Part shown: positions 26,677-36,322 of the stretch, piece after piece
How the letters are laid out: each line of letters starts with the position of its first letter
Position numbering within the stretch: the stretch's first letter is position 1
Assembly (NCBI GenBank): GCA_944368925.1
Contig: CALVXG010000036.1
Location: 1 to 60,885 of the forward strand
DNA length: 60,885 nt
Direction of reading: 5' to 3'
Source: an uncultured Clostridia bacterium
GTDB lineage: Bacteria > Bacillota > Clostridia > Christensenellales > Borkfalkiaceae
Position numbers and translations under genes: made by a program
Notes under the pieces: model-generated
What the model was told of the DNA's origin: nothing
The model's input: the letters and a program-made list of their open reading frames with translations, nothing else
Database searches by the model: none

Positions 26677-29163
26677 ATGGCTCTTAAAAAAGTAAAAAAA
26701 TGGCTGACGTTGTTTTTTTCAGCAGTATTTGTTTGTTCGATGTGTGCGGCCGGAGCGGCGGCTGTATTCGGGCAAACGTCGGAAGTTGAACAGGTTACCG
26801 TCAGCGGCGGTTGGGAAAGCACCGCTGAGGTTCAGGAAAAGGAGGACGGGGAGATTGTTTATTCCTTTGACTCTTCTTCTGTCAATGAAGAACCGGATAA
26901 AATGTGGTCGGCAGAAACTATTGTGACGGAACAAGCGTTCCGTGTAGGGAGACCTTTCACCTTTTATTCTAAAATGTATTGGGAGTATATGGCAAGCGGA
27001 TATCCGATGCCGTCCTGTTATACTTTTACGTTTGCGCCTGAAAAAGAAAAGGCTGTCACATCGCAGCGTCAGATTCAGATTTTCGGCAGTACGTTCGGAA
27101 TGCTGGAAATTGTCGGAAATTCAGCGAATCTTTTTGAAGACAAAAATCACTACGACGTGCCGCAATTTAATAAATTTGAAGTGACGGTCGGGGAGGATTA
27201 TACGCAGATCGTTATAAACGATCGAGAAGTAAAAACATTTCGTTCCATTTGTGCTGAAGATTTTCCGGAAGGAGATGTATATCTGGGTATCGGTATGCGT
27301 TTTGACGGTGCGAACATGAATGAATATCGGTTCGGAGTTTTGCCGGTGGACGGAGTTATGGTACAAGGCGCGAGCGAAGCGATCATTATACGCGGTGATG
27401 AGTCAGACGTAAATTTTGCGATTGATCTGCGCTGTCCGAAATCTGGCATGACGGTGAAAAACGAGCAGGGAGAAACGCTGACGGAAGGAAACGACTACCG
27501 TTATGATCCGTCTGCAGGAGTATTTACTTTTCTCGGCGGATATTGTCGCACGCTGAACATTGGTACGCACATTTATACATTGCAGGGGGAAAGCGGGGCT
27601 TCCGCGCAGGTAAAAATCATTGTCATGACGGATACTCTTTCCCTGCGCGAATGGAGCGCAAATATTACGGCGGGGAGCACTGTTGATGAAACAAACGGAT
27701 TGAGCGTCCGCGATGCGAGCGGGTTTGTTTTGCACAGGAATGCTCCGCTGAACGATCTTCTGAAGGAAATTCAAGTGGAATTTTCCTTTTCGGACAAAGA
27801 GTATGACAGTGCGGACGTCATGACGTTTGTATTTGCCGGCGAAGAAGGACAATTGCGTATACAGCTGTATTTATCTTCGGGTAGAGTGAGTGTTTACTAT
27901 GAGAACGGCTCTATAGCACGGGAGGATACCCAAAACTACATTTATATCCGGAAACAAGAAAAACATATCCTTCGCTTGTATTACAGCAATTATGGTTGGA
28001 GTATAGGCTGCGATGAATTTGACGGAGTGCCTGTTTTCCCTGAATTTTCGGTAGAGAATTTGCAACTTACGATTAGCGGACGGTTTGTAAATGAGACAGA
28101 CGTGCATCTATATTCTGTTACATCTGAGCAGCCGCAAGAAACGGAAAATTTGAACGGGTGGTCTTGCATACAACACTCGCAGGGCAAACTTATGCCGGAC
28201 GGTACCGCTGTTTTTTCCATGAACGACAGCCGCTTTGATTCTATCCATGTGGGAGAAAACGCTTTTTCGCGTGAGAGGTTATATACGACAGAAGGTTTTG
28301 ATGTAAACAAGCCGATCGTCCTTTATACGCATATGGACTGGCAGTCTTGCGGATCCGGTTGGTGGGGGCTGAATCTTTCTGCGGAGCCTTATGATTTTCG
28401 TATATCAGATAAGACTGTGATGCCTGTGTACGATCTTCTCATACAGGGCCCGTATTTGGGCAGCAGTATTGTAAATAGGGCGAATCCTGCCGAATCGTTG
28501 CCATTCTGGGATCTGAACAATCCGATGGTAGCTTATTCTGACCGTACGCAGCTGAATAAATTTGTCATTGAAATCGGAGAAGAAAACACGGTGATTACGG
28601 TCAATGACAAGGAGCAAGGCGTCTTTTCCATCGCCAAGAGTCGTTTTCCGTCGGGGAAAGTATGGCTTAGCCTCGGAGCATATCTGACGCAGTCGGACAA
28701 GAAAGTAAATTTTGCCGTGGCGGCGGTGAATGCACCAGATACAGGAACCGGAATATATCAGACGGTTACCCCGGAATCCGAGCAGGAACTTTGTTATTTT
28801 GTCGATCTGCACGGTTATGACCTGGAAGTACTGTGGGGAGAAACTCGATTGGAAGCGGGGGCGGATTATAATTACGACGCGGAGACCGGGAGGCTTACAT
28901 TCGAAGCAGCCGTAATGCGTGGGCTTTTGGAAGGAAAATCTTCCGGGACTTATCCTATCCTCTTGCGGACGGCGGGAACACAAGCTGTTTCTCCGGTGTT
29001 TGTGAATTATAATGCGGCAGCGGCGGACAACGATAATGCCTTTGAAGAGCATGATCGGAAAGAGCCGGCAAAAAGCGGATGTTCTTCTGCGGTCATTGCG
29101 ACCCATTCGTTGTCCTTTCTTTTGCTTCCCGCTGTGCTTTTTGTTCTGAAAAAGCGCCGTTAA
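26677..29163 (+). CDS. Large secreted surface protein with X2-like domains and GCSS tail
   Basis: An 828-residue protein with a signal peptide (about 1-32). It contains two lectin-like beta domains (about 45-225 and 490-680; motifs GGW/NGW, FDVNKPI, FxxxIGExxTxIxxNDxE) of the kind seen in the 5152 protein. Each is followed by a CBM_X2-like module (about 245-325, FAIDLRC...LTEGNDYRYD; about 695-775, YFVDLHGYDLEV...LEAGADYNYD). Another beta domain lies between them. The C terminus is SGCSS with Cys802, a hydrophobic segment and KKRR. It has a strong AAAAAGGAG site. It is probably an anchored glycan-binding protein; no catalytic motif was found. Confidence 0.8.
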   Translation: MALKKVKKWLTLFFSAVFVCSMCAAGAAAVFGQTSEVEQVTVSGGWESTAEVQEKEDGEIVYSFDSSSVNEEPDKMWSAETIVTEQAFRVGRPFTFYSKMYWEYMASGYPMPSCYTFTFAPEKEKAVTSQRQIQIFGSTFGMLEIVGNSANLFEDKNHYDVPQFNKFEVTVGEDYTQIVINDREVKTFRSICAEDFPEGDVYLGIGMRFDGANMNEYRFGVLPVDGVMVQGASEAIIIRGDESDVNFAIDLRCPKSGMTVKNEQGETLTEGNDYRYDPSAGVFTFLGGYCRTLNIGTHIYTLQGESGASAQVKIIVMTDTLSLREWSANITAGSTVDETNGLSVRDASGFVLHRNAPLNDLLKEIQVEFSFSDKEYDSADVMTFVFAGEEGQLRIQLYLSSGRVSVYYENGSIAREDTQNYIYIRKQEKHILRLYYSNYGWSIGCDEFDGVPVFPEFSVENLQLTISGRFVNETDVHLYSVTSEQPQETENLNGWSCIQHSQGKLMPDGTAVFSMNDSRFDSIHVGENAFSRERLYTTEGFDVNKPIVLYTHMDWQSCGSGWWGLNLSAEPYDFRISDKTVMPVYDLLIQGPYLGSSIVNRANPAESLPFWDLNNPMVAYSDRTQLNKFVIEIGEENTVITVNDKEQGVFSIAKSRFPSGKVWLSLGAYLTQSDKKVNFAVAAVNAPDTGTGIYQTVTPESEQELCYFVDLHGYDLEVLWGETRLEAGADYNYDAETGRLTFEAAVMRGLLEGKSSGTYPILLRTAGTQAVSPVFVNYNAAAADNDNAFEEHDRKEPAKSGCSSAVIATHSLSFLLLPAVLFVLKKRR

Positions 29164-29194
29164 ACGTAATGCCGGTATTCATCGGGAGGTTTTT

Positions 29195-31024
29195 ATGAAG
29201 AAAAAATTTTTAGCTCTTGGTTTGGCAGCAGCCTTGGTGATCAGCCTGGCGGGTTGCGGTGCGGAAAAGCGGCCGTTGGATGAAGCGACGGACTGGCAGC
29301 AGTTTACGGTAGCGAGCCTTTCGTCGACGGATAGTCTTGGCAGATCCTTTGCGCCGGTGGGTGCATTCAAAGAAGAAAAATACGTGGGCATCTTTTATCT
29401 TACGCTGCATAACAGTCCCGAAGCAGGCATTTATGACATCAGTAAGCTGGAGCAAACGGAAGAAGGCCGTGCTGCGTTGTGGAATCCTGAGGGAACCCCG
29501 GCATCACCCATCAATGCCACGCATTATTGGGGTGAACCGCTTTTCGGATATTATAACAGTGAAGATGAGTGGGTCATGCGTAAGCATATCGAAATGCTAA
29601 CGATGGCACATATCGATTTTTTGTTTTTAGATGCAACGAACGGTTTTACGTATGACAGTGTCTGGCGCAAACTTTTGCCCATTCTTGACGAATACATCCG
29701 TGACGGGTGGGACGTGCCGCAGGTTGTGTTTTATTGTAACGCTCAAAGTGTACATTCCATCGAGCATTTGTACGATGTTCTTTACAGCAAAAAGTATTAT
29801 CCGGATACTTGGTTTGCGCCGCATGGAAAGCCTCTTTTGATTGCAGCAAAATCGGACAGCGTATATGGGCCTGGTTATGAAAACAATGTATCGCAGGAGA
29901 TCCTTGACTTTTTTGAAATCAAAAATGCACAATGGCCGACCGATCCGCAGGTGGAAAATGCTTTGCCGTGGATTGATCTGACTTACCCTCAAGTTGATTA
30001 TGACGGGGCTGTAAGCGTCAGCGTGATTCAGCATCCGAATATGCCGGTCAGCACATCCGTGTATTTCAAGGAGGATCCGGCGCGTTACAACAGTAATTTC
30101 GGCAGGGGGTACAGTCGTACGGATGCACTCAACAATCCTGACCGTATAATGGAGGGCAGTAATTTTGAGGAACAATGGGAAGGTGTGGGGATCCTTGAAC
30201 AGCTCCGCGCTATGAACAGTCAGCCTGAACTGGAATATATTATGGTGACTGGCTGGAATGAATGGTGTGTGGGTAAATCGGCAGGCAGTGATGCAGGAGT
30301 GCAATTCGTCGATCAGATGAATCTCGAATTTTCCCGTGACATTGAACCGATGAAAGGTGGATACGGTGATAATTATTATCTGCAGATGATCCGCAATATG
30401 CGTACTTATACGACGCAGTCGGAATATGTGCCGTATAATTTCCCCGTTCCTGAGTCATTCGGATTGTATCTTTCGGATGAATATTGGGGAGAATACGGTC
30501 TTACTTTCAAAGATATGAAAAATGATACGTTACCCCGCGATCATATCGGTTTCAGTAAGGATGTCTACTACACCAATCATACGGGCAGAAATGATATAGT
30601 CAGCACGCGTGTTGTCAATGACTCCGAAAATCTATACTTTCTTATCGAAACGAAGGAAGAAATTATTTTAGATCGTACGGATGTAAATTGTATGAACATC
30701 TGGTTGGATACGCGCGAAGGTGGTTGGGAAGGATACGATTTTGTGGTTAACCGTTTTATCGGTGAAAACGGCGTAACAAGTTTGGAACGTGCTGTCGGAG
30801 ACGAGTATAGCTTTGAAAAGGTGGCGGATGTATCGTATGCGGTCGCCGCAAACAGGATGGTTGTATGTATACCGCTTTCAGCTATCGGCGTTGGTCAGGA
30901 GTTTTCATTGAAATTTAAGGTAGCGGACAACGTGACAAACCCCTCGGACATTATGGATTACTACGTCAATGGTGATTCTGCACCTATAGGAAGACTGAAT
31001 TATTACTATGAATATGTGAAGTAA
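29195..31024 (+). CDS. GH99-like glycan-active lipoprotein with C-terminal CBM9-like domain (paralogue 2)
   Basis: A 609-residue lipoprotein (lipobox SLAGC, Cys near residue 21). It shares full-length architecture with the protein at 12086-13945: a linker with STDSLGRSFAP, KYVGIFYLTLHNS, HYWGEPLFGYYNSEDEWVMRKHI split across two helices, VTGWNEW (WNEW from residue 354), GGYGDNYYLQMIRNMR, and a CBM9-like end (NDSENLYFLIETKEE). It lies between two GCS-tail surface proteins in the AraC-controlled operon. It probably acts outside the cell on the polymer whose fragments the importer takes up. The enzyme activity is inferred from the fold family only. Confidence 0.75.
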   Translation: MKKKFLALGLAAALVISLAGCGAEKRPLDEATDWQQFTVASLSSTDSLGRSFAPVGAFKEEKYVGIFYLTLHNSPEAGIYDISKLEQTEEGRAALWNPEGTPASPINATHYWGEPLFGYYNSEDEWVMRKHIEMLTMAHIDFLFLDATNGFTYDSVWRKLLPILDEYIRDGWDVPQVVFYCNAQSVHSIEHLYDVLYSKKYYPDTWFAPHGKPLLIAAKSDSVYGPGYENNVSQEILDFFEIKNAQWPTDPQVENALPWIDLTYPQVDYDGAVSVSVIQHPNMPVSTSVYFKEDPARYNSNFGRGYSRTDALNNPDRIMEGSNFEEQWEGVGILEQLRAMNSQPELEYIMVTGWNEWCVGKSAGSDAGVQFVDQMNLEFSRDIEPMKGGYGDNYYLQMIRNMRTYTTQSEYVPYNFPVPESFGLYLSDEYWGEYGLTFKDMKNDTLPRDHIGFSKDVYYTNHTGRNDIVSTRVVNDSENLYFLIETKEEIILDRTDVNCMNIWLDTREGGWEGYDFVVNRFIGENGVTSLERAVGDEYSFEKVADVSYAVAANRMVVCIPLSAIGVGQEFSLKFKVADNVTNPSDIMDYYVNGDSAPIGRLNYYYEYVK

Positions 31025-31045
31025 AGTTGTAAAAGGGAGGAAATT

Positions 31046-34000
31046 ATGAAAAATTTAACGGTCAAACGTATTTTTACGCCGCTTCTTCTTTTGCTGTGCG
31101 TATTTTGTTTGATATTTGGCGTACAAGGAATTGTATCGGCCGACGAAACGCCGAACGAAAACGTACGTATTGACGCTTATACGACACAGTTTGGCACGGG
31201 AAACGTTCCGCTTCTGGAAGTGCGCTTTAATGTTGATCCGCTGTCGGCTCCCTATAACGGGAATTATCTTTGGGTAGCGCGGGGCGAAGAAGGTGTTTAC
31301 GGTTATATTCAGGTCAATGGAGAAACACTTTCTGCGGATGCCGCAGGTGCCGTATACGATGCGCATCAGTACAGAAATACATTGCTGATACAGGTTAGTT
31401 ATCCCGAAGGGACGACGATCACCTATCAGAAAGGAATGGGGCTTGTCAAGGGGAACGGTCTGGGAGTTGAAGATATCCTTACGGGTGACAAACTGGGATA
31501 TACCTATACATTTACACTTAGAAACGGACTTTGGGAACTTACTTTTACGGACGATCCCGCCACGCAGGCTTTGCGGGATGATGTGCATATCGAAGGGTAC
31601 ACTACCAGAAAGAACGATCCGCGCGGCCCGTTGCTGCAAATGCAGTTTGATATCGGCAATGTACCACCGTATAATACACAGTATACATGGGTGGCGCGCA
31701 AAGAACCGGGAGTATATCAATATATTAAATTGAACGGCGAAGTGCTGACGCTGGACGAAGCAGGTTCCAAGTTTGATATGTTTCAAAATCAGAACACGCT
31801 TTATATCTACACAGCCTATGGCGAGGGAACAACGCTTACTTTTGAAAAAGGAATGGGACTGGTCAATGCCAACGGATTAGGTGCCGCATACAGTGATGTT
31901 TCGGGCGGTATACTATCGGGAGATAAGCTGGGATACAGTTATACATTCATGCTTACGGACGGTGAGTGGACACTTGTATCTACGGATGACAATGATGCGC
32001 TGGCAAATGAAGAAAATGTACGCATTAATTCTTATATCAATATAGACAACGGGGCCGGTCAGGCGTACTTGCAGGCACAGTTTGATATGGATGATACAGC
32101 ATATCCGTATAACGGTGATTATCTTTGGGTAGCGCGCAACGAACCCGGGGTATACGAGTATATTCTACTCAACGGTGAAAGGCTGGGAGAAGATCTTGCC
32201 GCCGCTCATTTCGATATGCATCAGATGGGAAATGAGTTTGTAACGCAAAAGGCGTATCCTGAAGGAACGACAATCACTTTTTGTAAAGGCATGAATCTTG
32301 TCAAGGCCAACGGCGCAGGGACAGGCAGCATCCTTTCAGGGGATAAGTTGGGATACAACTATACGTTTACGCTCACGGGAGGCGTGTGGGTGCTTACGGA
32401 AACGGATGATGTATTCTTTGAGAAAAAAGGAAATCATGAAAAGACAGATTCATCATTTATGCTCACGCTTCATTATCAGGGCGCTTTGGCAGATGGTGTG
32501 GTTTCAGCAGATCAGCTCTCCTCGATTACATTAAACGATGTTGCGGCACAAACTGCGACGGTTTCACAGGGTTCTGTTGTGATGACGTTTCCTACAGAGG
32601 CTTATAAAGGCGGTAAAGATCTTCTCAAATTATCTTCCGGTCTCGTTTTAGGCGGCAGAACTTTGGACAAGGAATACAGTGCATATTATTTGGACTATGC
32701 GCACGAGTTTTCGATATCGTTTACGGAAGACATAACAAAGAAAGAAGAAGTGGAGTTTGTCGGGGTAAGAGAGGGGACATCTATAACGCCGAGCGGAACG
32801 ACGCATCAGCAGATTATTCTTGATTTTGATATGAATGATAATACTTATCGCGACTTCTATAACTGGGGATACAAAGCCGGATGCTTTTACAATGACATTG
32901 CCACGCAATCTTATCTTTCGTTTGCCACTTCAATTGAGATTGACGGAAAGCCGTTGAAAGACTGCACCAACATCATAGAGGGAGACGGGGTGTATGTGCA
33001 TTATCGCGCAAATTCGGTTGAACTTTATCTGAAAAACGACTGGTTCGGTACAAATATGCAGGGGCATACCATTGTGTTAAAAGAGGGGTATTTGTTTCCG
33101 AACGGAAAATATTTAGGCAGTGACGTGACGGTGCGATACGATCCTTCCGGGTCTAATGTGAACGAGCAGATTTCTTATGAAATAGGCCTTTCATCGATCC
33201 GATTGGAGGATATAAATGTATATGTAGGCAAGCAAGCGGCGATTTCAGCCGTTATAAAACCGAGTAATGCCACGGCTGAAGTGACGTATTCGGTTGAAAA
33301 TTCATCTGTCGCCGAAGTTTTGGAAAATGCTACAATTCAGGGAAAAGCGGTCGGAACGACAAAATTGATCGCCGTCAGCGGAAATGTGCGTGCCGAATGT
33401 ACCGTTACAGTGGAAAATGCAATAGCCGGTATTGAAAAACCTGCAGATATGGTAGTTGGTTTAAACGAAACGCCTCAGCTGCCGCAGCAGGTGACGGCAG
33501 TAATGTCAGACGGAACAAAGATAGCAGGATCTGCCACATATGATATGAGTACATTTGTCAATACCCGGCCGGGAACATATACGATTAAGGGCACATTCGT
33601 ACCTGCGGGCGGGCAACCGTTCGAGAGTGGTGTAAGTGCAGAATTTGAAGTAAGAGTTTCCATTTTGGATCTAAGCAATTTGGAAAGTGCGATCCAAGCG
33701 GGCAAAGAATTTGTGTCATCGCATAACGAAGATGATTATACTACTGCGAGCTGGACAGTGATTTGCGGAAAGCTGGAAGAGGCTGAGTCACTTTTTGAAA
33801 AGGGACAAAATGAATTTGTTGATATGGCAGAGGCGGAAAGAGTTGGCGAGGAATTGCGTGCGGCGATTGAAGGTGCAGTATTTACGAAAGTTGTTACGAA
33901 AGAACCAATTGGAAACGTAAATGTGTTGTTCGGTCAGAATGTGGAGCAAATATTGCCTGAAAAAGTATCAGTGACTTATGACAATGGCACGAAAGCCGAA

Positions 34001-34498
34001 TTAAATGTTACGTGGGTGGAAATTCCAAAGACAGATAATATCGGAACGGCAACGGCAAAAGGAATTGTGAAAGAAAAAGACGGAAGCGATGCCGAGATTG
34101 CATTTACGGTTACAGTTCTTAATTATGTGACGGAAATCAAAAATATACCTGCGGATAAAACAGTGGAATTCGGTTCGGAACACGGTTTGCCGCAGCAGGT
34201 AACGCTTGTATTGGCAGACGGAAGTGAGATGCCGGCAGATGTAACGTACAGCGGGGACTACCAAAAAATGACGGCTGGTGATTACACACTTACCGGAACG
34301 ATCGGCACGAATCTGGAGTTTGCGGAATATTTATCCGATAGTTTCTCGGTTAATGTGACTGTACAGGGGCAGAAAATAGCAGCACCTGAAGACGGCGGAT
34401 GCAGTGGCGGATTTACGGGCAGTGCATTTTCGATTGCCATTGGAATTGTTTTGTCGGTCGCTCTGCTGATCATAAAAAAACGGTCAGAAATACATTGA
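31046..34498 (+). CDS. Giant secreted protein with three tandem modules, Ig-like domains and GGCSGG tail
   Basis: A 1150-residue protein with a signal peptide (about 1-32). Three tandem copies of an unrecognised module of about 135 residues follow (about 35-165, 180-315, 325-460). Each contains NxxVRIxxYxT, YLWVARxExGVYxYIxLNGE and EGTTxTFxKGMxLVxxNGxG...LSGDKLGY. A fourth beta region (about 470-715) ends before a Big_2-type Ig domain (about 720-795), a Big_4-like domain, a FIVAR-like helical segment (about 870-945) and two more Big_4-like repeats. The tail is GGCSGG with Cys1119, a hydrophobic helix and KKRSEIH. It is probably an anchored glycan-binding or adhesive protein. Confidence 0.82.
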   Translation: MKNLTVKRIFTPLLLLLCVFCLIFGVQGIVSADETPNENVRIDAYTTQFGTGNVPLLEVRFNVDPLSAPYNGNYLWVARGEEGVYGYIQVNGETLSADAAGAVYDAHQYRNTLLIQVSYPEGTTITYQKGMGLVKGNGLGVEDILTGDKLGYTYTFTLRNGLWELTFTDDPATQALRDDVHIEGYTTRKNDPRGPLLQMQFDIGNVPPYNTQYTWVARKEPGVYQYIKLNGEVLTLDEAGSKFDMFQNQNTLYIYTAYGEGTTLTFEKGMGLVNANGLGAAYSDVSGGILSGDKLGYSYTFMLTDGEWTLVSTDDNDALANEENVRINSYINIDNGAGQAYLQAQFDMDDTAYPYNGDYLWVARNEPGVYEYILLNGERLGEDLAAAHFDMHQMGNEFVTQKAYPEGTTITFCKGMNLVKANGAGTGSILSGDKLGYNYTFTLTGGVWVLTETDDVFFEKKGNHEKTDSSFMLTLHYQGALADGVVSADQLSSITLNDVAAQTATVSQGSVVMTFPTEAYKGGKDLLKLSSGLVLGGRTLDKEYSAYYLDYAHEFSISFTEDITKKEEVEFVGVREGTSITPSGTTHQQIILDFDMNDNTYRDFYNWGYKAGCFYNDIATQSYLSFATSIEIDGKPLKDCTNIIEGDGVYVHYRANSVELYLKNDWFGTNMQGHTIVLKEGYLFPNGKYLGSDVTVRYDPSGSNVNEQISYEIGLSSIRLEDINVYVGKQAAISAVIKPSNATAEVTYSVENSSVAEVLENATIQGKAVGTTKLIAVSGNVRAECTVTVENAIAGIEKPADMVVGLNETPQLPQQVTAVMSDGTKIAGSATYDMSTFVNTRPGTYTIKGTFVPAGGQPFESGVSAEFEVRVSILDLSNLESAIQAGKEFVSSHNEDDYTTASWTVICGKLEEAESLFEKGQNEFVDMAEAERVGEELRAAIEGAVFTKVVTKEPIGNVNVLFGQNVEQILPEKVSVTYDNGTKAELNVTWVEIPKTDNIGTATAKGIVKEKDGSDAEIAFTVTVLNYVTEIKNIPADKTVEFGSEHGLPQQVTLVLADGSEMPADVTYSGDYQKMTAGDYTLTGTIGTNLEFAEYLSDSFSVNVTVQGQKIAAPEDGGCSGGFTGSAFSIAIGIVLSVALLIIKKRSEIH

Positions 34499-34511
34499 TG
34501 TAGAGAAAATG

Positions 34512-34545
34512 AAACGCGGGCGCACGATGATGTACGCCCGCGTTT
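34512..34545 (+). terminator. Intra-operon hairpin before the URO-D gene
   Basis: AAACGCGGGCG (34512-34522) pairs perfectly with CGCCCGCGTTT (34535-34545), followed by one more T and then ACG. The short T tract suggests partial termination, which would lower expression of the downstream gene. Confidence 0.65.
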
Positions 34546-34564
34546 TACGAAAAAGGAAATTATT

Positions 34565-35785
34565 ATGAAAGAAACGGATAAAATAGTTTTAAGAAAATTG
34601 GCAGAGACGGTGGCAAAACTTGCAGGCATGGAAGAAAATAAAGAAAAAGCAAAGGCGTGGAAAGCCCACAACGATTTACAGGCAGGTTCGCGCGCCATGG
34701 TTCTTTGTGATCCCGAAAACGGTTGGAATGAGATTATCCCATCTCATTTATTGCAATGTGAGGACAGCTTGGCAAGGTTTTGGGAGTTTGCGCTGCGCAG
34801 GGAAATTCACAGTGCGCAGGTACTTAAAGACGATAAAGTGATCGATGACACAATATATGTAACAAACTATCACACAAATACGGGATGGGGACTGACAAGT
34901 CATCATATGGTATCGGGCGAAAACGGTTCCTATAAGGCAGAAGCTGTTTTGGATGATTATTCAAAAATGGCGATGATGCATTATCCGGAAGTCAAGATGG
35001 ATTACGAAACGATTGAAAGGGTGACGGAGATTGCGCACGACGTATTTGACGGAATATTGAAAGTAGGATATAAGGCGAACTGGTGGTGGAGTTTAGGCCT
35101 GTCTAATGTCGCAATTGATTTACGCGGTCTGGAAAATTTTATGTTGGATATGTATGATTATCCGGATGAATTGCATGCGTTAATGAATTTTTTATGCGAA
35201 GGAACGCTTCGAATGCTTGATTATCTGGAAAAGAACAGACTTCTGACACAAAATATAGGAAATACCTATGTCGGCAGCGGTGGGTTTGGGTTTACTGATT
35301 GTCTGCCAAAAGCAGAAGGAGAAATAAAATTAAAGGATATGTGGGGCTTTACGGAAAGTCAGGAAACAGTGTCCGTTTCTCCTGAAATGTTTGAAGAGTT
35401 TGTTTTCCCGTATCAGTTAAAAATTGCGAAAAAGTTCGGATTGAATTGTTACGGATGTTGTGAACCGTTGGATGCAAGATGGAACATTATCAAGCAGATT
35501 CCGAATTTGCGACGGGTAAGCGTATCGCATTGGGCGGACTGTGAAAAAATGGCGGGATATTTAAGGAATGAATATATTTTCAGTTTAAAACCGAGTCCGA
35601 GCTATTTGGCAACACCGCAGATTAATGAAGATGCCGCAAGAAAGGAATTGAGAACTAAGATCTGGTTTGCCAGATCGGAAGGATGCCATCTGGAAATTAT
35701 CATGAAAGATAATCACACGTTGGGCAATAATCCACATAATGCCTCGAGGTGGGTGGAGATTGCCAGAGAAGAATTGGCAAGATAA
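34565..35785 (+). CDS. Uroporphyrinogen decarboxylase-family protein (URO-D fold; possible methyltransferase)
   Basis: A 406-residue cytoplasmic protein of the URO-D superfamily. The C-terminal half carries the barrel motifs (WGFTESQETVSVSPEMFEEF, LNCYGCCEPLDARW at about 297-310, RRVSVSHWADCEKM). Family members include haem-pathway decarboxylases and corrinoid-dependent methyltransferases such as MtaA. The Cys-rich CYGCCEP site resembles the zinc/thiol site of the methyltransferase branch. It ends a glycan operon and not a haem locus, so methyl transfer from a methylated sugar or other substrate is possible but unproven. No corrinoid protein gene is nearby. A related protein is encoded at 54432-55522. 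Confidence 0.8.
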   Translation: MKETDKIVLRKLAETVAKLAGMEENKEKAKAWKAHNDLQAGSRAMVLCDPENGWNEIIPSHLLQCEDSLARFWEFALRREIHSAQVLKDDKVIDDTIYVTNYHTNTGWGLTSHHMVSGENGSYKAEAVLDDYSKMAMMHYPEVKMDYETIERVTEIAHDVFDGILKVGYKANWWWSLGLSNVAIDLRGLENFMLDMYDYPDELHALMNFLCEGTLRMLDYLEKNRLLTQNIGNTYVGSGGFGFTDCLPKAEGEIKLKDMWGFTESQETVSVSPEMFEEFVFPYQLKIAKKFGLNCYGCCEPLDARWNIIKQIPNLRRVSVSHWADCEKMAGYLRNEYIFSLKPSPSYLATPQINEDAARKELRTKIWFARSEGCHLEIIMKDNHTLGNNPHNASRWVEIAREELAR

Positions 35786-35798
35786 AAGCTCCTTGCTA

Positions 35799-35921
35799 AT
35801 GAAGCGTGCGCTGAATGAAAAAATGACCATAGACAAGGCGGATTGGCCCGATGCCGTTACAAAGGAAATGATAGCGGAATATACGAAATGTTTTCAAGCA
35901 GCTGCAACAGCTACTGTTTGA
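35799..35921 (+). CDS. Possible 40-aa peptide or gene remnant
   Basis: A short open frame (MKRALNEKMTIDKADWPDAV...) starts 13 bases after the URO-D stop without a ribosome site. It reads like plausible protein but matches nothing I recognise. It may be the start of a deleted gene. Confidence 0.2.
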   Translation: MKRALNEKMTIDKADWPDAVTKEMIAEYTKCFQAAATATV

Positions 35922-36033
35922 TCTCCTCATTGAAAAGAGAACGATATTTGAAGATAAGACAGTACTTACTTTGAAACGTTCGGAAGTGTTTGCCCGAACG
36001 GTGATAGGTCGATACATATTATTAAATATAGCG

Positions 36034-36066
36034 AAAACCCCGACGGAAACGATCGGGGTTCTTTTT
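36034..36066 (+). terminator. Rho-independent terminator ending locus 2
   Basis: AACCCCGA (36036-36043) pairs with TCGGGGTT (36053-36060), followed by CTTTTT. It lies about 250 bases after the URO-D gene. Confidence 0.85.
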
Positions 36067-36156
36067 ATATTTCTATAATCTGCCGTGAACCGTTTAATCA
36101 TAAATATAAGCCGACTGTCCTTGTGTTTAGGGTAGATGTTTTTATCATGGTTTAGT

Positions 36157-36309
36157 TCATAAATACTTCTTGATAGCGGTTAATAATCTTCTTTCTGTAT
36201 CTACTGGGGATTGAAATTCGCAAGAATATCGCGCATAGATAACAAACACATGTCCCATCGTCACACCTAAGACAAACCCGTACTTTTCAGGAATTTTTCC
36301 GTACCACAT
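36157..36309 (-). CDS. Small hypothetical protein (50 aa) downstream of the LysR gene
   Basis: A 50-codon open frame on the minus strand (MWYGKIPEKYGFVLGVTMGH..., ending RLLTAIKKYL) begins 13 bases after the LysR stop. There is no convincing ribosome site, so translation would depend on coupling. The frame has normal-looking amino-acid composition. It may be a genuine short gene or the end of a decayed one. The function is unknown. Confidence 0.3.
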   Translation of the reverse strand: MWYGKIPEKYGFVLGVTMGHVFVIYARYSCEFQSPVDTERRLLTAIKKYL

Positions 36310-36322
36310 TATTTGCGCTGAT

